Source: Selaginella tamariscina | Taxonomy: Eukaryota > Streptophyta > Lycopodiopsida > Selaginellales > Selaginellaceae | Length of the DNA: 64,000 nt | Direction: 5' to 3' | Assembly: GCA_003024785.1 (NCBI GenBank) | Contig: PUQB01000494.1 | Coordinates: 62,001 to 126,000 of the forward strand | In this document: one piece after another, positions 28,751-42,600 of the stretch | Numbering within the stretch: the first letter of the stretch is position 1 | Layout: each line of letters begins with the position of its first letter | The notes under the pieces: generated by a model | Seen by the model: the letters and a program-made list of their open reading frames with translations, nothing else | What the model was told of the DNA's origin: nothing | Database searches by the model: none | Program-made: the position numbers and the translations under genes

Positions 28751-31700
28751 AGAATTTATGTATTATTATTTATTATTATATATACTCGGGCTATAAGTTA
28801 AGATGAAATTGATTAATTAAACTAAATTTTTAGTACATTATATTTTATATTAATATGGTTTAATATAGTCTTACGAGAGAAGTTTATTTATATTGAATAC
28901 ACACACGGTGCCTTGATATCGTAGAAATTCACATGTAAATATTAAAACAGTATGTACCAAAATTGTAGTAAAACCCTTCTTAACCAATATGTTATAATGT
29001 TATAATTAATTTACCCAATGATTAAAAAAGGTTGACTTTCTTATGGGTGAATTAACTTATAATGTATAATATAAGTTTTTCTTTAAGTCTATGTCACATG
29101 ACAATCAGTAATTCTTTCTACATTGAAACCATTGAATTTTGACAAACAAGTTATAGAGACTTTACAAGTCCCACCAATAACCCTTATTGAAACATAAGAT
29201 GCATACACATCATTGTTTCCACGGTTATTTTTATGATTGAAAAGACAATGTCAACATTATAAATAAGTTTTGAATACTATATTACTTCATAATATATTAA
29301 ATAATGTACTTGTGTTTTTTTCTACCATAATATATGAAGATAAATAAAAAGTTAGTAAGTATAATTTAGATGCCACTAAATAAATTGCCTTTTAACAAAC
29401 TCTCAAAGCTTAATTGAAAGATTTAAAGGTTGATACTCCACAAAAGAAGAAGACCCAACTTTTAATGTAATTAATCATTAATGAAATAAGTGTATGTAAT
29501 GTGTAACTTTTCCGTAATCCAAGATATAGTACGACTAAGAGTGAAAGCTATTACATGCACAATAATATAGCACTTAACATCTTAAATTTGATGAGTTAAA
29601 GAGACTTTTCTATAATACAATAAGAACTAAAATAATATAATAAAATGTTTTAACCATTGATTAGATTTCTATTATAATGAACGAAAGGCATACAAGGTGT
29701 TAAATAACACTTTTATTAAATTAAATTAAATTGTGAACATTATACTTTAAAGATATAGAAATGGAGAGTTTATTTGAGAAAAAAAAGTTAAACTTCACCG
29801 TGATTATGTGTTGTATGTACAAATTTACAAATGAGCAGTCATTATAAAAGATAAGGTTTAAATGCATATGACTTTATAATTGAGTTATTTAAAACAGCAT
29901 AATTTTAATTTGTAATAAGATTTGTATTTGTTTTTAACAATTTAATTTAAAAAATAATTTTACATGCATAATTAATAAATAAGGTTGTTAAGTTAAATAA
30001 TTTTCTAGTGCCATTTAATTATTGTACATCATGGTGAACTTGATTTTCTCAAAGTTATTTGTGATGATAATATAGGGAAACATATTCAAACGAAGGAACA
30101 AATGAGTTTTAGGCCACACATTTCATATATAAACCATTTAGCTATATTTAAAACACTTAACAAATGCTTTATATAAGGCCTTCGACATAGTGTCAAGTCA
30201 TAAGCTCTTATAGTGCTTAGAGGAGTTGATATTTGAATGCAATTTATATATTGTACATATCTATTTAAATTACTTTCAATGAATGAAGATCATTAATCAC
30301 ATATGATACACTTTTTAACTATCTTTGATATATACATTGATGTTCTAAAAGAAGCATTACAAAGGTATGGCTTCTAGCATGAAAGTATATATATACTATT
30401 CGATAAAAGGTGATTATTTTTTAGTACAAGATGTAAGGTCTAGGACGTGCACAAACAACATAGAATGAGATAGAAAGCCCAAAACCAATAATAATATATA
30501 CAAAGTTTGAGATAAAAATGTTTAATATTATAATTTTAAAAGATATGTCCCATGCCAATGTAATTAATAATATAGAAGTGCACAATAAAATATTTATAAA
30601 TATGAAAAAAGGTTAGGGATGAAGTTGGTTAAAGCAACAACATAAGACTCAAGGAGGTTGACTAAAAGACATAATGGATGTTAGATTGCTACAACATACA
30701 CTAATACAATGCATCATAGAGACAAGTTAAAACTTTATTTAATAAACTTTAATTTGTTTTAAAAGTTTAGCTAATACATCTACTACATGCATCACTATTA
30801 ATACACATAAAGATTAATATGTCAAGGATGGGTTCACATTGATTATGCATAGAAATTGAAAGATGGATGGACATTTCAAAAGGAGGGTAGATATGCAAGC
30901 TTTATAATTAGCGAGTGAAGAATGAGTTCCACATGATTCTTCAATGCCTACGTACATGGGTATTCCACTTACATACTTTGACTTATTGTAGCATAAGGGA
31001 CTCTACACGTGATCATTGGGGATGTAAATTAAATAGATAGAGCCATTGGCTAAATTCATATCTTTATTTACTTGGCTTGCATCTTTAACAAGTTATTAGG
31101 CTTCATAACAGATGGAAACTTTAGGACTAAAACCTCACAAGGAAATACCCAAAAGTTCCCTTGCCAAATCACTAACTTGGAATGCCCAAAGGAAAACTTG
31201 TTAATAGTCTCACATGGGATCACAAGATTTATATGTTTATATCTCTTTTTGGTGTCAAGGGCCTGGATAAAATCTTAAAATATGATGCATACTTAATATG
31301 TATATAATATATGACATTCTGCATAACATCACAATATAAATCAAGTATTTTTGTTAACGATGTAGTAATTTTCAACAAAATAAATTATTTTATTCATTGT
31401 TAATTAATTAAATCTTTATTTCACAAAGGGTTTAATGTGATGATATAGTATATTTTTATTTCAACCTTAAATTTTATAATTTTTTATTTGAAAAGTATAA
31501 GACATCTAATATTTATGTGTGCAATATTATATTGTAATTTCATATCATTTAGTAAATTGTGTTCTTATGTTGAAAACAACATATATTTTCTTTACCTTTC
31601 TCTTAACATAAAACATTATTACTATTTCAACTTTTACTTTGATATTATTGCTTAAGAAAAAATAAAAAATAAAATAAAATAATAAAATCTAATATATATT

Positions 31701-32159
31701 GTCATGTTTTAAATATTGAAAAGTACTAACATTTTAAATATATTCAAGATATATAATTTAATGAATGAAAAGATACATGAGGGTATTGGGTTTTGTGCCA
31801 GAAAATTCAACAAAGTACGGATATGCCTATATATTGTACTATATTGTGTTTAACCTAATATATTTTGTTAAAGAATTGAGATGTTTTTCACCTTTTTTTT
31901 TAGTAAAATTTGAGATTACTTAGCGTTTAAACTATCTATTTAGTCAGAATGGGTCATTATCAAGTGATGTTTATCAAGTATGCAGTTTATGACTAGGGTA
32001 AAGTAACATTGTCATGCATCAAAAGTTTAAATCTTATATATAATATACGTAAAAAGATGCAATTGCAGCTACTAAGGCATGAAGATGTTGCTATGGAGGA
32101 GATGGTCACAAACATAGGCAAATGAAGATCTGTCCAACCACTCAATGAACTGGCTTTGG
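28751..32159. other. AT-rich intergenic desert
   Basis: No coding frame, repeat pair or RNA gene could be supported. The short plus-strand frame at 31072-31278 has no recognisable motif. Confidence 0.6.
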
Positions 32160-33760
32160 GGTGGCATCTAGCTTAGAGGCATTTGTGTCTCATTTGGATC
32201 TTTTGTGAACTGTGGTTGTGACTCATTTGAATGAAAAGATGTTGGTTGAAAGTTGAGCACGTGCTGGAGTAGAGGTTGTCTCCCTCCTCTATTGAGTAGA
32301 GGTTGGCTCCTTCCTCTATCAAATGTGAATTCCTCTATCAAGTTCACATTTGATTGTAGGCACGTAGGAAATGTTATTATCAAAGTCCTCCTCGTTAAGC
32401 CTACTTTGAGATTACATAAGTGATGCCAACTTATTTGGCTACTTGTGCAGCAAGTTGTGTTTCTTTTCAATTTGCTACTTCAATTGTTGCTTGAGCACGT
32501 GCTTGTTCAACTCATTTAGCTTCAGTTGTTACACGTTTAACCTCAATAGATTGTCTATGTTTTTTTATTTGTTGAAGATACTCAGTTTCATGAAGTATGG
32601 CTTCATGTGCTAACTTTACATTAAATTTGCTCCTACTAGGGGGATTGGCCGGTGTTGCTGCTATTGCTGGTGCTTGAGGTGGTAAAGGTGTTAGTGCTAG
32701 AGGAGGTGGCATGATCTCTTCATTATCCTTAAGTTTAACATTGATATCAATCTCAAAAACTAGGTACATCCATTTACATCATGATTATTGAGAGTGTTCT
32801 ATGTTATGTTGCAGCCTTTATTTAGTCAAAGCTTATCGTTCATCTTCATTACATTTAAGTGGCTAGATGCCTATTCTACAAATCCTAAGTGCTTTTTAAA
32901 GTGCTCGAGAGGCAAGTTCAACAAATTCTGCATGTTGCATCGATTGGCCCATGTTCTACATCATCCAAACTACTCGCTCTTGTCAAAAACATCCTTGAAT
33001 AGTGAGAAGACTACAACATTCAATGTTGTATGTGATACAAGCAATGTGGAGGTAAAACAATAATGTTAATTCCCAGTATTAATAACTCTTGTTATCAAGT
33101 GACTCCCATGACCATCACAAATTAGTAAATGGCATTGTTGTTCATTGCATCCTCCAGAAATTTGTGCAACAAAGTGTTGAAGCTATTGCATAAAAAGTTT
33201 GTTGCTCATCTATGCTTTCTTGCTCGTTGCAATTCCTACATTAGACTCACATTATTGAAGTGCAGAGCCATCAACTTTGAAGATGTACAACCTTGAGATC
33301 CAGTCTCCTATTGTGTTAATAACAGTCAAAATGGCAACCCACTCTTTTGCATTTGACACTTAGTTGACAACATATATACTACCCTTTAAAGCAAGAACTC
33401 TGCAACCAATAACATAACTTATAGCCACACATGTTTCATGAGCATTCCATATTCGATTTAGTGAATAAAAAGAAGAACATTTGTTTTTTTCCAATTTGTT
33501 AGAAAGTACTAACATTCCCAAGTTGAAAAAACATGTGCTCTAGCTTGTTCTAGAGACTGAGAACTACAAAGGGTGTCAATTCTTGAGTGAACCAACATTT
33601 TTTAAGTAAACCACCTTCTCATTCAAATTCTTTTCATGTTTCTTTTGTAATTTTGGCAACTTCCATTCTAGTTATAAGGAATCCCCATTGTTGTTATTGA
33701 GTTGCCCAATTAATAAATTCTTGTTTCTTCATCAACAACTAAATGGCAAGGAGGGCCTTA
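32160..33760 (-). pseudogene. Degenerate pogo/Tigger-like DDE transposase
   Basis: Read in broken minus-strand frames, the stretch shows transposase landmarks in order. Near 33700 is an INWATQ-x-x-GFLITR-like helix-turn-helix piece. Near 33530 is SLEQARAHVFSTW. From 33460 down to 33260 come RIWNAHETC (in place of the usual N-M-D-E-T), GCRVLALKGS, SNAKEWVAILTVINTIG and SRLYIFK. Further down are a VVVFSLFKDV segment and a proline/alanine-rich tail (near 32700). This is the DDE_1 layout of cut-and-paste Tc1/mariner-superfamily transposases. Stops (for example after YVVN) and frame changes make it inactive, and the first catalytic Asp appears replaced. I could not locate terminal inverted repeats. 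The assignment is by motif memory only. Confidence 0.55.
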
Positions 33761-34750
33761 ACATTTTGACATAGTGATCCATAGACCAGTTCCTGATTAA
33801 GTAACTGCTTAATGAATAAACATCTCTCCTAATTCAATCTTCTCAATTATCCTAACATTTCTTCATTTGTCTAGGTATTAGCTTTTCTCTCTCTTTTTTT
33901 TACAGGAGGATTTAAAGCAAGCAGCTCCTCCTGTTGAGATGTTTCTTATTGAATCTATATAAGTTTCTCACTTGTTTCATAATCAAATAATTTAAGTTCA
34001 GAGATTAAAATGGAAGTAAACTATTATTCTAGTAAAAAGAATCATAAAATATTTACCATTGATGATAAATATGTAAATAAGCAACTCTAGCACCAGGAGA
34101 GGTCTCTCCATCTACCCTGGATGAAGGATGACATTGTACAGTGTGTGATGGAGGTTGAGATATTGCGTTTGAGTGTGCCATGACGTCAAGCAATTGTAAC
34201 TGCCATAAAAAGGATGAGGGCACAAAAAGGACAAGGGTAAGCATATGCCCTCTTTCACAACTTCATACTTAACATGCCGTGTTTTGATGCAAAATTAAAC
34301 ACTAGCAAGACCCTTATGTATTAAACCATGTTTATATGTCTTCGTATGGATTTGTTATAAATAAAAATGAGATATTCATATAATATGACTTGATAACACA
34401 AATGTAAATATGTTTGGCAATGTATGATATTTATTGCAAGTATTTGCATCCTAGTCCCTCATGAATAACTGGTCAGGACGTTCGTGTATCACAATGATAC
34501 CTACATATGTATGTCAATACCCAAAAGCCATAATGTTTATATTCACATACACACACATATATTTTTATAGCATTGGAGTATGCGACTGGCATCTGATAAA
34601 ACCACCTAATATTTCACGCACGCGCACAGAATTCCTACTCACCAAAATAGTTAGGAGTTAATGATTTTATAGTATTTGATTATATTACAACTTATTAGAA
34701 AAATATTACCATCATAAACATAAGATTTACATTATGTTGTCAATTAGTCA

Positions 34751-34820
34751 ATTTAAAAATGAATGCTAGTCATATTTCTTAATAAATTTAAAAATGAATG
34801 CTAGTCATATTTCTTAATAA
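34751..34820. repeat. 35-bp perfect tandem duplication
   Basis: Two identical 35-bp units (34751-34785 and 34786-34820), beginning ATTTAAAAATGAATGC. It lies in AT-rich non-coding DNA. Confidence 0.9.
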
Positions 34821-35342
34821 TTTTCTGGTCACGATTATGATTTTTGGTCACAAACCCCCTACCCTACTCTATCTTAGGGAAATAACAACACGCTATTTCT
34901 AAACTTATTTTAAAAGTAAATAAATTAAAACGTTTTAAAATTAACACAAATGTGTGTGTTTGCATGTGTATTTATTAAACTCTGTTAAAGTTATGATATG
35001 AATATACACGACATTTCAAACTATGTGTGAAACTTTGGCTTACCACTTTAATATTGTAAAATGTATTAATATATTTGTATATATAAAGCATGTTACATCA
35101 CACACACACACACACAAACCACCAACACACACACACACACACACCACTATATATATATATATATATTATAATATTCAAAGAATCGTTGTTTGATTACATT
35201 ATAAAAGAGTTCGGGAGCTTCAAATGATATTGCTCGGCTTATTCACTCCTATACAAATATTGAATATGATAATATAAATTGTATGACGAATTATAATAAT
35301 TTAATTAACATTATAAATATTAATTATTTTGATTAATTACTC

Positions 35343-35880
35343 TTCATTCTCCACTCCAGGAAGCTCTGCCTCCTCTCTCCAGAATGACAAAGTGACACCT
35401 CTCTCTCACACACATGTGTGCGTGTGCGCACGTTGTAATATGTGGTGCGTGTGTGTCTGCACATAAAATATTATCAGGGAAACCTTGTTCACCATCAGCT
35501 TGTTCGTCCCTCTGATACCAATATTCTCCACACACACACACACACACAAGCACACACAGTCACACACACCTTGAGACCTCTTCTCCAAAACACTTGAAAC
35601 AGATGGACGAGAGCTATTCATTGGTGTACAACAATGTGTGTAACATGGTGCTAGAACAGTTGCTACGCCTTGCACATCGGGAATACTATTCTTAACCATG
35701 GGTACTGCGGCTTCTGCAACTTCCCGTAATAAAAGAGAATGAACACACACGCATGCACGCACACACACACACGCACACCTACCTCTGGGTGGCACTCTTG
35801 AGAACTGGAAGCTTCACACAGAAGCAATACTTGTCTAATTTGGTTCCACTCAAGTCACTTGGAGCCACTCACATACATGC
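35343..35880 (-). other. Exon-like island, possible small unidentified gene
   Basis: On the minus strand, segments of ordinary codon character are separated by CA-repeat introns with GT/AG edges. About 35880-35788 contains LSGTKLDKYCFCVKLP before a GTAGGT donor. About 35733-35567 contains PMVKNSIPDVQGVATVLAP before a GTGTGT donor. Smaller pieces lie near 35525-35466 and 35395-35343. The microsatellite-filled intron style matches the two genes at 20-28 kb. No domain is recognised and the phases were not resolved. It could be a decayed gene fragment. Confidence 0.3.
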
Positions 35881-37313
35881 ACGTTTGTGTCAGTTTTATG
35901 AGATAAACCATGTATTAGTGTGTTAAGGCTGCAGATACATTATAGCAACTCTTAGTTTTTATCAGTATATACACACAAGCAATTACATCTCTCTCTCTCT
36001 CTCTCTCTCTCCACACAACACACACACGAGAGATGGAAAATTACCGGTTTACCGTGGTTGCTCTCAAATGCATATATTTGTGTTTTATTAATATATTATG
36101 GATTTTTTTTAATATTTTAAGTTTTAAATATCCTTGTTAATTTATTTAAACAAGCTTTGGCGTTTCACAGATATAAATTTATATATATGTATTTATTTTT
36201 ATCTAAATTAGTAAGTTACTTATTAAAGTAATACATGCGTATGAAATATGTACATAAGCAAATTATATATGTATACATAAATAAGATTAATATGCTTGTG
36301 TGTGTGTCTATTTATATATATTTATGTATTTAAATTTATGTAGCTATAAATTTTAATAAATTAAAACATTAAATTTATAAGCATACACATCTAGAAAGGA
36401 ATATTTATAAGCACATACTAACAAAATAAAGACCCCCCTTAATCATAGTTAATTAAGTTAATAATTTTAATAATTTTATATGTATTTAAAGGATATAAAT
36501 TTAAAAAGACCTTCATGATTAATGCATTTTATTCATATACACGATTGGGATATACAAGTTTTCCTTAAATACATGTTTTAATTTTAATATTTAATAATTA
36601 ATTAAATTTTAATTAATTATTACTAATACAAAGGGGGTTGGCGTTCTTAAATAAATATAATATTTTTTATATATAATATTTTACTTTTGAATTATTTATA
36701 ATACAAATATCATTTATTGGTCATATTACATGTATATATTTTATGCTTTTTTTCCTTCTTTAATGTATTAATAATAAATTGAATATTTTATTTTTTGAAA
36801 AAAAGAGCTATTTAACAAAAAATCTATATTAATATTATTTTCCTAGAATATACCCTGATATAATGGTACTGTGTAATTTCTCAAAAACACTGTTGAAAAA
36901 AAAACATTACTGGTGTGTGTGAAAACCATATACATACGTTTTTAAAGAAGTTGACTATTAAGAATCACATTGTACTAATTTAAAACAATTCAAATAAAAA
37001 TAATATGGTTGTAAGAAATTATTATTTGGAATAATATGGCATAAAGGAGTAAAATTATATTTTTAATATAGTATATATATTGTCACATAAAAAAAAAGAA
37101 ATTAAAATCATTGACTAATAATTAAACTTTAACATAAATAAGCTGTCTTTTGTTTCATATTAATAAAAAAATGTGTCAATACAATGTTGATGTATTTCAT
37201 TATCAATATTTCCCTGTATTGTTTAAAATGATTAATAAATCTTCCATTTGCCACAAAATATTCTTTACAACTAAATTTAAATTATCACTTACATACATAG
37301 AATATTCCTTCTT

Positions 37314-37405
37314 CCTTAATGTGTTAATATATTAATAAAGAAGTTTGGATTTAATATCTCCTTAATGTGTTAATATATTAATAAAGAAGTTTGGATTTAA
37401 TATCT
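37314..37405. repeat. 46-bp perfect tandem duplication
   Basis: Two identical units (37314-37359 and 37360-37405) beginning CCTTAATGTGTTAATAT. It is non-coding. Confidence 0.9.
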
Positions 37406-39484
37406 AAACTACATGTAAAAAATAATATCAATATATAGATTATATTCATATGTATATTGCTGATTCAATTTTGTTTAATGAGGTATATACACATAAGCAA
37501 TAGAGATTATCATGTGCATTTAAGTAGCTTTTAATTATTAATGATTAATGGTGTAAATATACATATATAACATATATAAAGCATCTCATTTAATGAAGAA
37601 CTGAGAAACAACGGTTGTAGAAAGCCATTTTAAGGCTTCTTATAAATATAAATTAACGTTTTTATAAGGCTTATAAATATTCTTATATACTGTAAATTTT
37701 GTAGTTTATATTACTTGTTATACTTCTAAATTATTATTAGTATAAGATATAACTTATTATATATATTTTAGGATAGAATGGAATACATCGGTAAATCCAA
37801 AAGAAGCAGCAACTCAAAAGTAATAATTCATTACGAAACTATAGTTGAAAATGAAATATCTCATTGTAAAATTTTATATTTTAATTTTAAAATTAGTAAT
37901 TTGTTTTGATATAATTTATAATATACTAATATAATTTTAAATTAAAATATATTTAAAAAGTGTACAACATATAATGTCTATTCATGTACATAATATAATT
38001 AATATAATATAATAATGAATGTAATTTAAAATCTATACAATAATAATTATAATAAAAAAGTTATAGTTTCTTTTTAAATTTTGAATTACAGGTGAAATAT
38101 GATTCACAAGATTAACATATATTAATATATTTACATTAATATATTTAACTAAATTGTGATAGATTTAAAGCAAACAAATGGCTACCTGTAAATAAACCCA
38201 TAATGTGTACACATTGTCAATTACTAGAGAGAGGTTAAGTTACACTCAACACGTCTAAATTATTGGAATTAACCAATGCAATGGCATTTGCATATGTGAA
38301 TGCGAATGTTCTTTTCCAAATCAAATGCTAGCGCAAAACCAACAATTCTTAAAAATACCAGGTCTAGAATCGGTCCTATTATTATGAGGAAAAGAAAGTT
38401 GTTTTTGCAAGTACTTTGAAATGCAATTAGAATGTAGGAGCACATGCGATGTAACCAAGTATATTATTATCTCTTCATATACAACACTATCTCGATTGGT
38501 TATCTACATTAGAACGCACATATCTAGTTTCTCCTAATGTATTAGGTACTGCAAGGAAACTATAATAAAAAAGGCAAAGAAATAGGTTTCACTCACCCTT
38601 AAATCCTTTGCTGGTTTAATAACCATGTTTACATTGTGTCAGACATTATCTTGGCACGTTTAATGAAAGATATACATTTGAAACTACAGTGCCCAGGATT
38701 TGTGAATAGATTATGGCACGCAGCATGAATACGGCCAGTGCGCTCTTTATTATTTAATATTAATTTAACATAGCATAAACATGAAGGTAATACATTTCTT
38801 TTTAAACTATATAAGTAGCCTATCGCACTCTACAGTATAATTTAAGATTTCAGCCGTACAATTTCAAATTCACTTAGTGCTGACAGAGCGGAAAATTGAA
38901 CTATGAAGTGTAAAAATCTGATACGCATGCATTTAACATTGATGAAATAAAATAGTTTAAGACAGCGTTTTATCTCTATATTTACACATAAGTCTCACAC
39001 CTTGTATTTATCCAATTGTTCTTCAGAACATTCGTTATATTACACGCATGCATGCATGTTTTGAATCGTATAAACATAATGTACGCCCTTCCTTGAGCAG
39101 CAGCAACAACCAAATCCGATAAAAGTTTAATTGTTATTGTGTTTTCTCCTGCTTCCATATGGATACCTTCAACAGGATTCCAATCAAATGCCTGCAGTAA
39201 TGCAGCTATAACAAGTGGTATAGTCCTTGTTACAAGTGGATAACCAACACATATACGTCTCCCAGCAAGAACGGAATGAAGTGATAGTGTTGCCCAGTCA
39301 CATTGATATTAGATTCAAGAAAGCGCTCTGGTTTAAACACATCGGCATCAGTCCAGTAAGTCTCGTCTCGTCCGATTGCCCAGATGTTCACCAACACCTT
39401 ACAATCAGCCGGAATTTTGTAACCATCCAAGTTTACCTCGTTACTGTTGTAGTGAAAACCCCCAAGGGAAGAACTGGGTGCAAC

Positions 39485-39659
39485 TGTTACAGAACACTTG
39501 TTTATTCATCTCATCACCGACTTAAAAACTAAGCCCCTTCTTCTACCCAGTCTCAGTCCCCAATTAGAATGTGGAGAGATCATCTACCTCTCCCCTGCAG
39601 ACGTGGTGGAGCCACGTGGAAGAGCCATGTTAGAGGGAGTCCACGATGTCCCTCCAACA
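39485..39659 (-). repeat. 3' LTR of copia-1
   Basis: The ends are TGTTACAG...CCAACA on the plus strand. The pol frame ends at a TAA inside it (39630-39632). Confidence 0.95.
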
Positions 39660-42600
39660 CTCCCACTCAGAGTGGAGCTCACTCTGGCAGGGTAAAACTC
39701 CGAGAGCAGTACGGTGCTGCTCGAAGCGATCTCGAGGAAGAGGCTTGGTGAAGATATCCGCCACCATGTCGTTTGTCGGACAGTAGACTAGTTTAATGTA
39801 ACCGTCTTCAGTCTTCTCACGAACTAGGTGGTGTACCACCTCAATGTGCTTCGTCCGGGAGTGGAAGCGAGGATTTTTGGAGATTGCCAGGCTCCCCAAA
39901 TTATCAGTGTAGATTGTAGTTGCGTCCTCCTGCGTGAAGCCAAGATCCGCAACTAACATGCGAAGCCAAATGGCTTCCTTGGTGGCTGCTGAGGCAGCCA
40001 TGTATTCAGCCTCCGTGCTAGAGGTCGCCACTGTGGATTGGCGCTTGCTGCTCCATGAAGTTGCAGCACTGCCAAGGCCAAATGAATAGCCTGTGGTGGA
40101 ACGCCTATTGTCTGGATCACCTGCCCAGTCAGCATCACAGTATCCAACGAGAGTGGGCTGGACCCCTTCATAGCAAAGGCCGTAATCGAGGGTGCCTTGG
40201 AGGTAGCGGAAAATCCGCTTCACAGCTGCCCAATGTGCCATGCCAGGATTATCAAGAAATTTGCTGACCTGGCTGACAGTGTAGGCGATGTCAGGTCTGG
40301 TGCAGATCATGGGGAACATCAGGCTCCCCACTGCGCTCCTGTAAGGAATGTTTGTCATTGCTGCTTTCTCAGCATCAGTGCTTGGGCACTGCTCCATCGA
40401 TAGCTTCAAATGTGTGTCCATGGGAGTTGCCACCGGATGGCAACTCTCCATCCCATACTTGCGGAGAATGTCTCGTAGGTACTTACCTTGGTGTAAATGA
40501 ATCAACTTCTTGTCTCGGTCACGAACAATCTGGATGCCAAGGCAGTACTGGGCCTCACCAAGGTCCTTCATCGCAAAGTGGTTGGCGAGAACCTCCTTCG
40601 CAAATGGTAGCAGTCGGCTGTTCTTGTTGCTGATGATCAGAAGGTCGTCAACATACACTGCTATGAAAACGAAGTCAGCTCCCACTCGCCGAATGTACAC
40701 ATTGTGGTCAGCATTGCTCCTAGAGAAGCCAGCTTGAAGGAGGAACTTGTCCAGTCGAGTGTACCATGCACGTGGACTTTGTTTCAACCCGTACAATGAC
40801 TTCTTGAGCTTGCACACAGCACTCTCATGTCCAGGAACTTGAAAACCTTCAGGCTGCTCCATGTAAATCTCCTCTTCCAACTCCCCATAAAGGAAAGCTG
40901 TTTTTACATCCATTTGGTGGATTTCGTAATCCCCAACTGCTGCTAGTGAGAAGAGTAAACGTAGGCTGGTCATTTTTACCACAGGAGCAAACGTCTCTGT
41001 GAAGTCGATGCCAGGAACCTGTGCACATCCCTTGGCCACAAGCCTAGCTTTATACCTAGCAATGGTGCCATCAGCATGAAGCTTGAGTGTGAACACCCAC
41101 ATGCTTTTGATTAGCTTGCGGTCCATTGGAACCTCCTCTGGTGCCACCAAGTCGTAGGTCTTGTTCTCAGCCAGGGATCCAAGCTCCTCCAAGCATGCTG
41201 CATGCCAATGCTCTGCATCCGGTGACGCCTGTGCCTCTCTCAGATTGGAGGGTACTCTATGCACGACCTGTGCATGTAGGAGCATGGTCGTGATGAGTCT
41301 GTCAGGTGCCTTGCGGGTGCGAGCTGGTTGCATGCGAGGTGGAGGGGGTGCCTTGCTATGCCGACAAGTCGTCGGCCCTGTACTAACTGCGTTTAGGGTT
41401 GTGCCAGGTGAGGAAGCTTGAGCTGCAGGGTCTGTTGTAGAAGCGCCATGTGCTGGAGTTGGTGCAGCATCAGTGCCGTGGGAAGCTACTGGAGGATGGT
41501 GACTCGAACTCCCATTGGTTGGTTGCACTTGGAGCAGATTCCACGCCTTCTGGAGCTGAGTCCAATGGCGAGGTTTCAATTGTCCGTGAGTACTCACCAG
41601 GTCCAGAGCTGGAAGAAGCTCCGTGAATTGTTGAGGAGTCCTGATGGTAGCTGAGCAGGGGGCGTTCGTTGAAGACCACATCCCTGCTCAAAATCGGTTT
41701 CCTGGCAATAGGATCATATAGCTTGTAGGCTTTCTTATCTGTGCAGTAGCCCAAAAAACGACATCGGATGCTCCTGGCATCAAGCTTTTTGAGTGACGAG
41801 TCATCAATGGCGTGGACATAGGCCTCACAGCCAAAGATCTTCAGTCCTGCTACAGATGGCTTCCTACCAGTCCAAGCTTCATGTGGCGTCATCCCTTTCA
41901 ATGCTGAGGTTGGTAGGCGATTTTGCAGGAAGTTGGCGGTGTGTACTGCTTCTGCCCAGAACATTTGTGGGAGTTGGCTTGTCTGGAGCATGCTCCGTGC
42001 ACTCTCCATCAACGTCCTATTCTTCCTCTCTGCCACGCCATTTTGTTGTGGTGAGTTGGTTGTTGTTAGCTCCCGTGCAATGCCAGCTGACTTGCAGAAT
42101 TGATAAAAGGCATTGGAGGTGTACTCGCCACCACCATCGGAGCGTAGACGTCTCAGCATCTGACCAGTCTGGGTGCTACCCATGTGTAGTACAACCGCAT
42201 GTAATCCAGGGCTTGTGATTTTTCTCGAAGGAAATACACGGTACAGTAGCGACTAAAGTCGTCCACAAAGGTCATGAAGTAGCGAGCGCCAGCGTAGGAC
42301 TGTGTTTGCATCGGCCCACAGAGGTCTGTGTGCACGAGCTCAAACACTCTAGTCGCCCTGGTTGCTCCGCTGCGAGGAAAAGCTTGGCGAGGCATCTTTC
42401 CGAGCTGACATCCCCTACAAAACGACAGTTCCCCAGTGGGGGGAATTTTTAGTCCTTCTACCATCTGTTCTCGTACCAACTGAGCAATCCGTGAGGTCGC
42501 AGCATGGCCAAAACGTTGGTGCCACAACTCTAGCTCCTCAGTTTGACCTTGAGTAACTAGAGCTTGCGGTCTGGGGGAAGTTGGGTCGAGCTCCATCTCT

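Larger units (their letters stand above)
33761..38991. other. AT-rich intergenic stretch
   Basis: Mostly poly-A/T and microsatellites: CA/TA at 35098-35166, CT at 35990-36012, several CA tracts at 35400-35800. A GC-richer island at 35343-35880 is described separately. Nothing else coding is visible. Confidence 0.6.

Noticed and set aside
35505-35520. PBS-like TGGTATCAGAGGGA on the minus strand
   Set aside because: It is close to a tRNA-iMet primer site, but no LTR ends precede it and no LTR pair flanks the region.
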